Numbered from the stretch's first letter, positions 7,818 to 16,463 are shown. The stretch: DNA of 22,641 bases from an uncultured Lachnospiraceae bacterium (GCA_910586585.1 CAJUKA010000017.1:1-22641), one strand, 5' to 3'. The notes: generated by a model from the sequence alone, not told the origin. Numbers and translations are program-made.

Positions 7818-7889
7818 TGCACCCGACAGGAATCGAACCTGCATTAAAGGCGTCGGAGGCCTCCGTTCTATCCATTAGACTACGGGTGC
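7818..7889 (-). tRNA. tRNA-Arg(CCG)
   Basis: The minus strand folds as a tRNA. Acceptor arms are GCACCCG (7883-7889) and CGGGTGC (7819-7825), with discriminator A at 7818. The D-loop region contains AATGGATAG. The anticodon stem GAGGC/GCCTT holds loop CTCCGAC with anticodon CCG (reads CGG), and the T arm has GGTTCGATTCC. CCA is not encoded. One D-stem pair (C12-A23) is mismatched. Confidence 0.93.
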
Positions 7890-7980
7890 AAAAATACATA
7901 TTACAAAATTGTTACATCACGTTTGTAATGATAACACATTAATTTCAATTTGTCTATACATTTTCCACAGCCTTTATAAA

Positions 7981-9012
7981 TTATCGTAACAGTTCCACTA
8001 AAAGTTTTAGATTCTCCTTTTCATATTCGTTGAATACACTATCATCAAATTCTTCTGCTTTTACCAATGGTGCATACCAAAGTTGTCCCTTAAAATAATT
8101 GTTTAAACTCTCATTCTGAAAGATATATCCATGTCGCGCATAAATCTCATTTTTTGCAAGATATATAATCAATTGCGGAACATCTTGAAAATCTTCCTTA
8201 GCGTAATACTGTTTATCCGTTTCATATAAAGGATCTATGTACATAGAAATATCTGTCACTTCCCTGACAACTTCCATATACTGCAATACATCTAAATAAA
8301 ATTCACATCTTTCATAATATTTTATTCTTTTGCCAAGTTCCGCTAGTACTTGGTCTTCTGTCCAATCTGGCTGATACTGTTCCAATATCTCTATCTCCGG
8401 TTCGGAATCTGATAATTCTGATTCCACTTCTGAACTGCTTGTACTTTGTGCGCGCGTTAAAACATATGTTCTATCAATTCCAAAGCCAATCATATTTGTT
8501 TCACTCAAAACATAATCCTTAACCTCAATCACAATTTCATCCTGTCCAAATTGAATCAATAAGGTTCCGCTATCTCCCCATCCATCGTCTGAAAAAGAAT
8601 ATCGACATGTTCCATCTTCAATCACACACACAATATCCTCTATCTCAGCAATGCGCTCTGTAGTTTCCTGCTGTGCGTACAGATATCCTTTTAATTCATT
8701 GCCATTTGTTATTTCAATATAAAATTCTACACCGCCATTTTGAAGGAGTTCTTCATGTGAAATACCACCCTCAGTCCAAAATCCCGAATAATCCTGATAG
8801 TCTATGCTTTCTATTTGATTCATGCCGGTTGTTTCATCTGAATCAATATCTTTTTTCTGCTGAGCTTCAGTTTCCTCCTCAATGCTATCCTGCTTTTCTT
8901 TTATCTCCTCAATATATGTTTGTATTTGCTGCTCATTGTTATTGTCAAATGTAGTACATCCATATAAATTGATAGACAGAACTGCCAGTAAATAAAATAT
9001 ATTCTTTTTCAT
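7981..9012 (-). CDS. YARHG-domain lipoprotein
   Basis: The first 19 residues form a lipoprotein signal (MKKN, hydrophobic core, LYGC lipobox; Cys19 would be lipidated), so the protein is probably anchored to the outer face of the cytoplasmic membrane. An acidic, glutamine-rich linker follows, then a region predicted to be mostly strands (about 70-190), then a second acidic stretch. The last 60 residues are a YARHG domain (EIYARHGYIF near 289-298, ending in ENLKLLVELL), a module found in secreted proteins of Firmicutes with no settled function. The ribosome site GGAGG is eight bases from the ATG. It appears to be a single-gene unit with its own promoter. Confidence 0.88.
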   Translation of the reverse strand: MKKNIFYLLAVLSINLYGCTTFDNNNEQQIQTYIEEIKEKQDSIEEETEAQQKKDIDSDETTGMNQIESIDYQDYSGFWTEGGISHEELLQNGGVEFYIEITNGNELKGYLYAQQETTERIAEIEDIVCVIEDGTCRYSFSDDGWGDSGTLLIQFGQDEIVIEVKDYVLSETNMIGFGIDRTYVLTRAQSTSSSEVESELSDSEPEIEILEQYQPDWTEDQVLAELGKRIKYYERCEFYLDVLQYMEVVREVTDISMYIDPLYETDKQYYAKEDFQDVPQLIIYLAKNEIYARHGYIFQNESLNNYFKGQLWYAPLVKAEEFDDSVFNEYEKENLKLLVELLR

Positions 9013-9038
9013 ACTTGTCCTCCATGTCAGAGCAGTTT

Positions 9039-9067
9039 GTTACAATGAAATGCGTTGGAAATCTCAA
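9039..9067 (-). promoter_or_regulatory. Probable promoter of the YARHG lipoprotein gene
   Basis: On the minus strand, TTGAGA (9062-9067) and TGTAAC (9039-9044) are separated by 17 bp, giving 5/6 and 4/6 matches to the vegetative consensus. They lie about 30 bp ahead of the start codon and its GGAGG. Confidence 0.4.
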
Positions 9068-9118
9068 ATTTCTGACTGTGAGCAAGGCATATTTGAGGCT
9101 CTACGTCATATTACCGAT

Positions 9119-9949
9119 TCAAACAGAAATTTTATGATTCTTTATAAACTCCTTTACTTCCTTATCGGGATTGCGCGATTCCCGAATCTTTTGCAGCGCT
9201 TTGTTGTAAGTCCAAGAATCTATCATACAATCCTCTGCAAGCAGCCTCCATGTTTCATATGGAAAACAAACAAAAGATTCTGCCAGCGTCCATGCCGCAG
9301 CCATCTGCGCATAATAACCTTGCTTAAATTCCCTGTTTAATGCTTTCAGAATTTTTTCAAGATAAGGATATTTTTGTTTTGTGCTGACAGATTGTTTTTC
9401 ATTAGAAGCATTTAGAAGAATATCTTCCATTTTCACATATCTGTTTCTTGGGATTTTTTTATTATCTTTGTCGTATTTTAAATACTGACTCAAAAGTAAA
9501 ATAACTGCTGTCCTTACCTCAAACTCTTTGTCAGAATACAGATAAGGCTGCATAAACTCCCATACCTCGTCCCTATATCGATTTGCAAAATGGAATGAAT
9601 TGCAAAAACTATCGCAGACAGACCAATTATCAATCTGTGGAATAAATCTTTCTAAATAGTCCATTCCTTCTTTGCAGGATATCTCCTTTGGAGCTGTTCC
9701 ATAACCAATTATCATTCCCCGAAGCATTGTTTCCTCAAAGTAAATGTCCTCATTTTCTCCACCGCATCCTACAATCACATCTCGCCAATCCCCCACAGTA
9801 CCTTTTTTAACAATATCTTTTGCAATGGTGCGAAGCTGAGGCAGTCTCACCCCCAGAAGCGGTTTCGCTCCAGGGACGAGGCTAGCCGAAAACTCTTTGT
9901 AGGTGTCATCTGTATGTTGCAGGAGTATCGCTCTTATTTCTTCTTTCAT
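9119..9949 (-). CDS. AlkD-like DNA alkylation repair protein
   Basis: This 276-residue protein belongs to the HEAT-like-repeat DNA glycosylase family (PF08713, AlkC/AlkD group), which removes N3- and N7-alkylated purines. It shows VPGAKPLLGVRLPQLRTIAK near the N-terminus, the conserved IDNWSVCDSF (D107, W109, D113), which contains aromatic and acidic residues of the DNA-binding cleft, then repeated helices including AAAWTLAESF. Length and motif order are normal. The start is nine bases after the leuA-fusion stop and lacks a strong ribosome site (AGCAAGAA), so translation is probably coupled to the upstream gene. No functional link between alkylation repair and leucine synthesis is evident. 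Confidence 0.88.
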   Translation of the reverse strand: MKEEIRAILLQHTDDTYKEFSASLVPGAKPLLGVRLPQLRTIAKDIVKKGTVGDWRDVIVGCGGENEDIYFEETMLRGMIIGYGTAPKEISCKEGMDYLERFIPQIDNWSVCDSFCNSFHFANRYRDEVWEFMQPYLYSDKEFEVRTAVILLLSQYLKYDKDNKKIPRNRYVKMEDILLNASNEKQSVSTKQKYPYLEKILKALNREFKQGYYAQMAAAWTLAESFVCFPYETWRLLAEDCMIDSWTYNKALQKIRESRNPDKEVKEFIKNHKISV

Positions 9950-9958
9950 TTCTTGCTG

Positions 9959-11950
9959 CTATTGACCGCCTTTTCTATATTGTACAGGTGTCATACCCAT
10001 TTTTTTCTTAAATATCCGGTTAAAATGCTCTACATTGGGATATCCTACTGCCAACGCTACATTTTCAACAGTCATATTTCCGTTTCTCAGAAGCGTTTTT
10101 GCTTTCTTTAAGCGAATATTAATCACAATATCTCCAAAAGTTTTTCCGGACTTGTCATGAATATATTTGCTTAAATAGGGCTCTGACAAATGAAAATGTT
10201 CTGCGACATCACTAAGTGCAACTTCTTGATAATTTCCCTGAATATAATTCATAATTTCCATCATGCGCTCATCCTGCCATGCTCCATTGCTCTGAATCTG
10301 CGGAAGCTTATTGACACTGACACAAAGTGCATGAATCGATGCTTTTATGATATCATCATCCATTCCTGCTCCCCAGAACTTCTCGCCATTGCAGGTAATT
10401 CCAACATACGCGATCGCTTTTGAAGAAGAACCTTGCGTAAGCGCATGTTCCTCAAATTCGGAAAGCTGGTAACTGACATTAAAATATTGTTTTATCGCAT
10501 TGCTAACAGCATCAAGACGACCATTTCCATTCGCATCAACAGTTATCTTTTTGTCCCCGCAGGTAATTATCGCTTCTGCCATAATTCCATCAACCTGCTT
10601 GAAATGACATTCGTTTATTTGGAACAGCGGCATATTATCCAAATAATTTTCGGAGAAAATATCATAAACCCACTGTGGTGAAAGTACCTTATGTTCATGG
10701 TCTGAAATGTCCTTTACAAGATACCCTACTTCCTCACGCATAGAGTAAGGAAGCGAAATGCCAAAATTCTGCTTCAGGATATAGTTGACGCCGCCTTTTC
10801 CTGACTGGCTGTTAATGCGTATCACATCTGCATCATAATTTCTTCCCACATCTTTAGGATCAACCGGAAGATATGGCACCATCCATTTATCTGTTTGCTT
10901 ATCCTCACGCCACTGCATTCCCTTTGCTATCGCGTCCTGATGAGAACCCGAAAACGCTGTAAATACAAGGTCTCCTGAATATGGCTGTCTCTCATGTACT
11001 TTCATTCGTGTAAACTGTTCATACTTCTCTCTAATTTCCGTCATATTAGAAAAATCCAGCTTCGGATCAACACCATGAGAGAACATATTCATCGCAACTG
11101 TGATAAGATCTACATTTCCTGTGCGCTCACCATTGCCAAACAGTGTACCTTCTACACGGTCTGCACCCGCAAGAATACTAAGTTCTGCATCACAGACACC
11201 ACAGCCGCGGTCATTGTGCGGATGTACCGAAAGCGTCACGGCATCCCTGTATTTCAAATTTTTGTGCACATATTCCACCTGTGTAGCAAACACATGCGGC
11301 ATAGCATTTTCAACAGTTGTTGGAATATTAATAATCGCTTTATTATCAGAGTTAGGCTGCCATATATCAAGAACTGCATTACACACCTCTACTGCATAAT
11401 CGACCTCTGTACCATGAAAACTTTCTGGGCTATACTCAAATGAGAAATTTCCATCTGTTTCTGAAGCAAGTTTCTTTAATAGTTCTGCGCCATCAGTAGC
11501 GATCTTCTTAATCTCTTCTTTGCTTTTTTTGAACACCTGTTCTCTCTGCGCAACAGATGTTGAATTATAAAGGTGAATCACTGCATGGGGTGCACCTTTA
11601 ACTGCCTCAAAAGTCTTTTTGATAATATGTTCTCTAGCCTGTGTCAATACTTGTACTGTCACATCATCTGGTATCATATTTTTCTCAATCAGCGCACGCA
11701 TAAATTCATATTCTGTATCAGAAGCCGCTGGAAATCCTACTTCTATTTCTTTGAAACCTATATCAACCAGCAATTGAAAAAACTGCAGTTTTTCATCTAA
11801 GCTCATAGGTTCTATCAGTGCCTGATTACCGTCGCGCAAATCAACAGAACACCAAATAGGCGGTGCTGTGACTGCATCCTTTTTTACCCAGTCATATGTA
11901 CAGACCGGCGGTAGAAAATACGTTTTTTCATACTTGCTTGCGTTATTCAT
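9959..11950 (-). CDS. leuA: 2-isopropylmalate synthase fused to an AraC-type DNA-binding domain
   Basis: Residues 1 to about 550 are a type-2 2-isopropylmalate synthase, which condenses acetyl-CoA with 2-ketoisovalerate, the first step of leucine synthesis. Visible are the catalytic RDGNQ (39-43), metal ligands in SVHPHNDRG (H243, H245), GNGERTGNVD (272-281), and a regulatory (LeuA dimer) domain at about 440-550, the part that binds leucine in known enzymes. Residues about 560-663 form a complete AraC-family domain with two helix-turn-helix units: VALSDVAEHFHLSEPYLSKYI (577-597) and MTVENVALAVGYPNVEHFNRIF (626-647), ending in the typical GMTPVQYR. There is no stop or frameshift between the parts. 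The 20-bp inverted repeat at 12015-12061 stands just upstream. GGAGG precedes the ATG by eight bases. I infer that leucine or substrate binding could control DNA binding. Confidence 0.93.
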   Translation of the reverse strand: MNNASKYEKTYFLPPVCTYDWVKKDAVTAPPIWCSVDLRDGNQALIEPMSLDEKLQFFQLLVDIGFKEIEVGFPAASDTEYEFMRALIEKNMIPDDVTVQVLTQAREHIIKKTFEAVKGAPHAVIHLYNSTSVAQREQVFKKSKEEIKKIATDGAELLKKLASETDGNFSFEYSPESFHGTEVDYAVEVCNAVLDIWQPNSDNKAIINIPTTVENAMPHVFATQVEYVHKNLKYRDAVTLSVHPHNDRGCGVCDAELSILAGADRVEGTLFGNGERTGNVDLITVAMNMFSHGVDPKLDFSNMTEIREKYEQFTRMKVHERQPYSGDLVFTAFSGSHQDAIAKGMQWREDKQTDKWMVPYLPVDPKDVGRNYDADVIRINSQSGKGGVNYILKQNFGISLPYSMREEVGYLVKDISDHEHKVLSPQWVYDIFSENYLDNMPLFQINECHFKQVDGIMAEAIITCGDKKITVDANGNGRLDAVSNAIKQYFNVSYQLSEFEEHALTQGSSSKAIAYVGITCNGEKFWGAGMDDDIIKASIHALCVSVNKLPQIQSNGAWQDERMMEIMNYIQGNYQEVALSDVAEHFHLSEPYLSKYIHDKSGKTFGDIVINIRLKKAKTLLRNGNMTVENVALAVGYPNVEHFNRIFKKKMGMTPVQYRKGGQ

Positions 11951-11989
11951 CGATAAGTCCTCCGTTTTATTTGAATGTAATGTGAAGTT

Positions 11990-12018
11990 ATCATATCATC
12001 TATTATGAAATAATGTAA
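11990..12018 (-). promoter_or_regulatory. Probable leuA-araC promoter with a weak -35
   Basis: On the minus strand TATGAT (11990-11995) is a 5/6 match to the -10 consensus. The position 17 bp upstream (12013-12018) reads TTACAT, a poor -35, and overlaps the edge of the inverted repeat. A weak -35 next to a regulator site is typical of activator-dependent promoters. This is an inference from spacing only. Confidence 0.4.
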
Positions 12019-12061
12019 TGATTAAAATTAATCATTTTTATTGATTAATTTTAATCATTAC
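12015..12061. promoter_or_regulatory. 20-bp perfect inverted repeat made of two tandem near-palindromes
   Basis: The arms 12015-12034 and 12042-12061 are exact inverse complements around a 7-base spacer. Each arm contains its own two-fold symmetric site: TGATTAAaaTTAATCA (12019-12034) and TGATTAAttTTAATCA (12042-12057), centred 23 bp apart, about two helical turns. The geometry suits two dimers of a regulator, and the obvious candidate is the AraC domain of the adjacent LeuA fusion. It lies 14 bases past the stop of the DUF2156-GNAT gene, so it may also act as a transcript end, although the stem is AT-rich and no clean T run follows. Confidence 0.6.
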
Positions 12062-12074
12062 AAAAATACTGTTC

Positions 12075-13874
12075 TTATATAAGTGTTAAACCAAGATATC
12101 CTTTGCTACTGTTTTGACTTTTTAAGTGCTCCGGTAGCCAAATCATCCCACCCATATTTCTCATGAATGCCTTCGTTGTATTGGTATATTTTAGAAGCTT
12201 GGGCAAAATGTCTTGAAGTTCTGAATCCTCAAGCGTCGTTTCCACCACATTTAATTTATTGTTTTCCACTCGATACATTATCACTGCTTTGTATGCATTA
12301 TCTTGATTTTGGTTTTGTTTTGTCAGCAATAATGTTTTGCCATTACAAAATTCATTTTCCTGAATTGCATAATCCAGTGCCTTTTCATCCCAAGCGACAT
12401 AAGCTTCCCCTTCAAAATACCGATCTCTTACTTCCTTGTATTCTTTTCCGCCAATGTCAGAAATATCCCAACCATCAAGCGTTTCAAGCATCTCTAATGG
12501 TTCCGTATCCGCCTTAAAAATTTCATATTTTTGTTCTGATTCCAAGATACATGCTCTTCTTGTACAATTTCCATCATATACCCAGCAGGAGCTTTCCTCA
12601 AATCCCTCTGAAAACCCAAGGCTGTTATAATATTCATGTAAGCTTTCTTCTGCTGGCTGCAAAATTAGTGGCTCTTTATATTTATCTGCGGCATGTTTTA
12701 TGATTTCCGAAGCATATCCTTTTTTTCTATATTGTGGCAGAGTTGCCACTGCATAAACATATTTTGCACTCTGCCATTCCCCATTGATTGTTATTTGTAC
12801 TGGCAGCATGCTTGCCATAGAAACTGGCTTTCCATCCTCATGAATCACAAACATATTTTCGTTTTCAAACCGATTTTCAAAATAAAACTGGATATAACTC
12901 CAGTCATCTCCAAAACAGGTCTGCCATAGATTCATAACATTTTCCCTGTCATGTTCATTTGCAAAAACGACATGGCTTTGCACCGCATAATATTTTGTAA
13001 GCAAAATGTCTGGATAATAGGAAAGCTTTGCTTTTCTAAGTCCCAAATCTCCCGTGTCTTCCTCACGATTTACATACGTAAAATCCTGCGCCTCATGCAA
13101 AACAAACTGCTGGTTAATCATTGGATAAGCTCCCTGCAAATCTGGATAGGCTTTTTCAAAATGTACAACAAAAGTATCCGCATTCAGAGGCTCTCCAATC
13201 GTAATCGCTACCATTTTTTCACTTTTATATAAAATACCACCTACAAGCCCAAGTTCATCAAAATGAGAAAGTGCAATTTCCAACACACCTATCTCCTGCT
13301 CCATTTCGTCATTCCACTTTTCTGACCGAAGAGATATCCATTCTTTTGCCATTTCACGACACGCATCAAGATTATCGTTTGTCATCGCTTCATATCGCCA
13401 ATCATTATCATCCATAAAACGTGCTATATGATTCCGTTTGCCATGCAGTTTTTTTCCTCTGAGTGTAGACAGCTTTTCCACTGTATACACATAGTCAAAA
13501 TCATCCCTATCGCAATCAATTTCAAATTCGCCAGGAAACCACTCTATCAGATCAAGCCTGCCTTTCTCAACGATCGGATATAAGCGAAGTCCATGGCCAT
13601 GCGCTGCACAAATACCTTTAAGCAATTCAATTGCAGCCTTTTTATCTCCATTTCCAAATGGAAACGAATATTCAAAATTCTCCTGATTCCGGTAACGAAT
13701 CACGCCACATCCATAGACCATTCCTACTTGTACATCATATACTTTTGCCCAGACAAAATTATTGGAAAACGTATATTCGCAGGCACCAATATTCTCTTCT
13801 TTAAGTTTTTCGTTTATCCAATCTCTGTCTGCTATTGTAATCGGATGAAATGTAAGTTTTTCTTTCTCTAGCAT
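12075..13874 (-). CDS. DUF2156 domain fused to a GNAT acetyltransferase
   Basis: The 599-residue protein joins two acyl-transferase-like folds. Residues about 5-297 match DUF2156 (PF09924), related to the C-terminal domain of phosphatidylglycerol lysyltransferases, with KLHGKRNHIARF (142-153) and the conserved VNREEDTGDLGLRKAKLSYYP (268-288). Residues about 300-440 are a GNAT domain with the acetyl-CoA loop VATLPQYRKKGYASEII (376-392). The final 150 residues resemble the C-terminal part of Eis-type multi-domain acetyltransferases. Substrates are unknown. The start at 13874 has AAAGGAG eight bases upstream; the frame extends to 13916 but that part runs into a hairpin. Membrane segments are absent, so it is not a lipid flippase-type MprF. 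Confidence 0.85.
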   Translation of the reverse strand: MLEKEKLTFHPITIADRDWINEKLKEENIGACEYTFSNNFVWAKVYDVQVGMVYGCGVIRYRNQENFEYSFPFGNGDKKAAIELLKGICAAHGHGLRLYPIVEKGRLDLIEWFPGEFEIDCDRDDFDYVYTVEKLSTLRGKKLHGKRNHIARFMDDNDWRYEAMTNDNLDACREMAKEWISLRSEKWNDEMEQEIGVLEIALSHFDELGLVGGILYKSEKMVAITIGEPLNADTFVVHFEKAYPDLQGAYPMINQQFVLHEAQDFTYVNREEDTGDLGLRKAKLSYYPDILLTKYYAVQSHVVFANEHDRENVMNLWQTCFGDDWSYIQFYFENRFENENMFVIHEDGKPVSMASMLPVQITINGEWQSAKYVYAVATLPQYRKKGYASEIIKHAADKYKEPLILQPAEESLHEYYNSLGFSEGFEESSCWVYDGNCTRRACILESEQKYEIFKADTEPLEMLETLDGWDISDIGGKEYKEVRDRYFEGEAYVAWDEKALDYAIQENEFCNGKTLLLTKQNQNQDNAYKAVIMYRVENNKLNVVETTLEDSELQDILPKLLKYTNTTKAFMRNMGGMIWLPEHLKSQNSSKGYLGLTLI

Positions 13875-13898
13875 AACTCTCCTTTTATAAGCAACTAG

Positions 13899-13925
13899 AG
13901 CGTTGCCTGTCGACAACGCTTTTTT
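13899..13925 (+). terminator. Terminator-like hairpin with its T run on the plus strand
   Basis: AGCGTTG (13899-13905) and CAACGCT (13914-13920) form a 7-bp stem with an 8-base loop, followed by five more T on the plus strand (13921-13925). It lies between nth and the DUF2156-GNAT gene, both on the minus strand, and no plus-strand gene leads into it. On the minus strand the stem is preceded by A and not followed by T, so it would end nth transcripts only weakly. Confidence 0.5.
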
Positions 13926-13937
13926 AACTGATTATTA

Positions 13938-14618
13938 TTATATATTTTTTTTGCAAATATCATTCAGACAGCATCTGTCACAATAAGGACTTGTTCTTGC
14001 TGTACAGATTTCGCGCCCATGCTCTACAAGCCTGTGGCAGAAATCACTGCCTTCATTTGGAGGAATTAGCTGCCACAATATCATTTCTACTTTCTTTGGT
14101 TCTTTGATATTGTCCACTAATCCCATACGATTTGTTAGCCGAATACAATGTGTATCCGTCACAATGGCAGGCTTTCCAAAGACATCTCCCATAATCAGAT
14201 TCGCGCTCTTTCTGCCCACTCCGGGAAGTTTTAGCAGCAGATTAAAATCATCTGGAACCCTACCGTTAAAATCATCTCGGAGCATTTTCATACAAGCGCT
14301 GATGTCTCTTGCCTTGCTGTAACCTAAACCGCAAGGCTTGACAATCCGTTCTATATCCGCAGCGTCTGCGTCTGCCAATGCCTCAATACTTGGGTAATTC
14401 TCAAACAGCCCTTGCACCACAACATTTACTCTTGCATCTGTACATTGAGCTGCCAAACGCACACTTACCAGCAATTTCCACGCCTCATTATAATCCAGCG
14501 TACAGCCAGACTCCGGATATTCATTTTTTAACCGTTCTATGATTTCAAGTGCAAGTCTTTTCTTTTTTGCAAGGTTTTTAATTTTCAGTTTTTTTGTCTT
14601 TTTTGTTTTTATCTCCAT
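13938..14618 (-). CDS. nth: Endonuclease III
   Basis: This 226-residue DNA glycosylase/AP lyase removes oxidised pyrimidines in base excision repair. After a basic N-terminus (KTKKTKKLKIKNLAKKKR, longer than usual and possibly DNA-binding) come LAAQCTDARVN, the helix-hairpin-helix LPGVGRKSANLI with the catalytic lysine, and VTDTHCIRL with the catalytic aspartate. A C-terminal iron-sulfur cluster motif has spacing C-x7-C-x2-C-x5-C, one residue longer in the first gap than E. coli Nth. The ATG lies six bases after the aspS stop without a good ribosome site, implying translational coupling to aspS. Confidence 0.93.
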   Translation of the reverse strand: MEIKTKKTKKLKIKNLAKKKRLALEIIERLKNEYPESGCTLDYNEAWKLLVSVRLAAQCTDARVNVVVQGLFENYPSIEALADADAADIERIVKPCGLGYSKARDISACMKMLRDDFNGRVPDDFNLLLKLPGVGRKSANLIMGDVFGKPAIVTDTHCIRLTNRMGLVDNIKEPKKVEMILWQLIPPNEGSDFCHRLVEHGREICTARTSPYCDRCCLNDICKKNI

Positions 14619-14624
14619 TGTGTT

Positions 14625-16445
14625 TTAACTCTGACTTTCATCCTGCTCTTTTTCTACAATGGCAATTCCAAGTTCTTCAAGCTGAATTTCGTCTACAAGA
14701 TTGGGTGCATCTGTCATCAGGCAAGAAGCATCTTTTACTTTTGGGAACGCAATTACTTCTCGAATGGATTCGGCTTGCGTCATCAGCATCACCATACGAT
14801 CCAACCCAAAAGCAAGTCCTGCATGAGGCGGAACACCATATTTAAACGCATTTAACAAGAAGCCAAAACGCTCATTTGCTGTTTCTTTTGACAAACCGAT
14901 AATTTCAAACATTTTTTCCTGGATATGGTTTTGGAAAATACGAACACTTCCGCCGCCAAGCTCTGTACCATTCAGCACAATATCATACGCTTTTGCCCGT
15001 ACTTTTCCTGGATCTGTCTCAAGAAGTTCCAAATCCTCCTCCATCGGCATTGTAAACGGATGATGCATTGCGACATATCTGTTTTCTTCCTCGTTCCACT
15101 CAAGCAGTGGGAACTCTGTTACCCAGAGGAAATTGAACTTGTCTTTGTCCAAAATACCAAGATTTTTGGCAATTTCAAGACGCAGATTTCCCAATACATC
15201 CCAGACAATTTTATTCTTGTCTGCTGCAAAAAGCAGCAAATCTCCATTTTCTCCATTCATGGCTTTTACAAGTGCTGATATTTGTTCCTCTGTCATAAAT
15301 TTAGCAAAAGAGGATTTCACAGCGCCATCAGGCTGAATTGCTATGTAAGCCAATCCTTTTGCTCCGAATCCTTTTGCAAATTCTACAAGTGCATCAATTT
15401 TCTTTCTCGGCATTTCCCCTTGCCCTTTGACATTGATACCACGCACTGAACCGCCATTCTCAAGCGCACCTGTAAATACACTAAATCCACATCCTGATAC
15501 AACATCGCTGACATTTACAAGCTCCATACCAAAACGCGTATCTGGCTTGTCAGAACCATATCTGTCCATTGCTTCCTGCCATGTCATTCTTTGAATCGGA
15601 AGCGATATGTCTATTCCTATCATATCCTTAAAAACAAATTTTAACAACCTTTCATTCACTTCTATCACATCGTCGACATCAACAAAAGAAAGCTCCATAT
15701 CTAACTGTGTAAATTCCGGCTGCCTGTCTGCACGCAAGTCCTCATCACGGAAACATTTTGCAATCTGAAAATATCTATCATACCCAGAACACATCAAAAG
15801 CTGTTTGAAAAGCTGCGGTGATTGCGGAAGCGCATAAAAACTGCCTGGATGTACACGGCTTGGCACCAGATAGTCCCTTGCTCCCTCTGGCGTTGACTTA
15901 TTCAAAATTGGTGTTTCTATCTCAAGAAACCCTTCTTTTGTCATAAATTCTCTGATTTTTGCTGTGACGTGGCTTCTCATAATAATCTTTTCCTGCAAAT
16001 CAGGACGTCTCAAGTCAAGATAACGATATTTTAATCGAAGCTCTTCCTTTGTCTTTGAATTGATTTCTATTGGGAAAGGCGGTGTTTCTGATTCTGACAA
16101 AATACGAAGTTGTGTCGCTCTTATCTCAATATCCCCAGTTTTCATATTAGCATTGGCATTGCCTTCGCGTTTCTCTACTTTTCCAACTACAGCGATAACA
16201 TATTCGCTTCTAAGCGACTCCGCTTTTTCAAAGTTTTCACCATCAACCGCACGGCTCAAATCTTCACCCTGCTCAAATATAATCTGGAGAATTCCGCTTC
16301 TGTCGCGAAGATCAACAAAAATAATGCCTCCCTTATTTCTATTTTTCTGAACCCAGCCCATAACGGTAACTTCTTCACCGACATTGGCAAGTGAAAGTTC
16401 TGTACATCTGTGGGTTCTTTTCAACCCTTTCATAGACTCTGCCAT
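14625..16445 (-). CDS. aspS: Aspartyl-tRNA synthetase
   Basis: This 606-residue class II synthetase charges tRNA-Asp. The N-terminal OB-fold anticodon domain (about 1-110; VTVMGWVQKNRNKGGIIFVDLRD) is followed by the catalytic domain with YRYLDLRRP and ETPILNKSTPEGARDYLVPSR (motif 1 region), FRDEDLRADRQPEFTQLDME (motif 2) and a bacterial GAD insertion (about 300-410). Motif 3 is AFGLDRMVML near 555. The length is normal for bacterial AspRS. It begins 18 bases after hisS stops, with a strong GGGAGGAAAGGA ribosome site. The hisS-aspS-nth order points to one operon. Whether the tRNA-Asn/tRNA-Asp specificity is relaxed cannot be judged by eye. Confidence 0.97.
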   Translation of the reverse strand: MAESMKGLKRTHRCTELSLANVGEEVTVMGWVQKNRNKGGIIFVDLRDRSGILQIIFEQGEDLSRAVDGENFEKAESLRSEYVIAVVGKVEKREGNANANMKTGDIEIRATQLRILSESETPPFPIEINSKTKEELRLKYRYLDLRRPDLQEKIIMRSHVTAKIREFMTKEGFLEIETPILNKSTPEGARDYLVPSRVHPGSFYALPQSPQLFKQLLMCSGYDRYFQIAKCFRDEDLRADRQPEFTQLDMELSFVDVDDVIEVNERLLKFVFKDMIGIDISLPIQRMTWQEAMDRYGSDKPDTRFGMELVNVSDVVSGCGFSVFTGALENGGSVRGINVKGQGEMPRKKIDALVEFAKGFGAKGLAYIAIQPDGAVKSSFAKFMTEEQISALVKAMNGENGDLLLFAADKNKIVWDVLGNLRLEIAKNLGILDKDKFNFLWVTEFPLLEWNEEENRYVAMHHPFTMPMEEDLELLETDPGKVRAKAYDIVLNGTELGGGSVRIFQNHIQEKMFEIIGLSKETANERFGFLLNAFKYGVPPHAGLAFGLDRMVMLMTQAESIREVIAFPKVKDASCLMTDAPNLVDEIQLEELGIAIVEKEQDESQS

Positions 16446-16463
16446 GTTCCTTTCCTCCCTCGT

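Noticed and set aside
7471..7942. Long plus-strand frames opposite the SH3 protein and tRNA-Arg
   Set aside because: They are low-complexity Phe/Ser/Leu shadows of the Lys/Glu/Thr-rich minus-strand gene, and one runs through the antisense of the tRNA.
9063..9097. CTCAAAT/ATTTGAG inverted repeat between the AlkD-like and lipoprotein genes
   Set aside because: The 21-base loop and missing T run make a terminator unlikely, and one arm overlaps the probable lipoprotein promoter.
10994..11443. 149-codon plus-strand frame
   Set aside because: It is antisense to the catalytic part of the 2-isopropylmalate synthase and has no ribosome site or recognisable domain.
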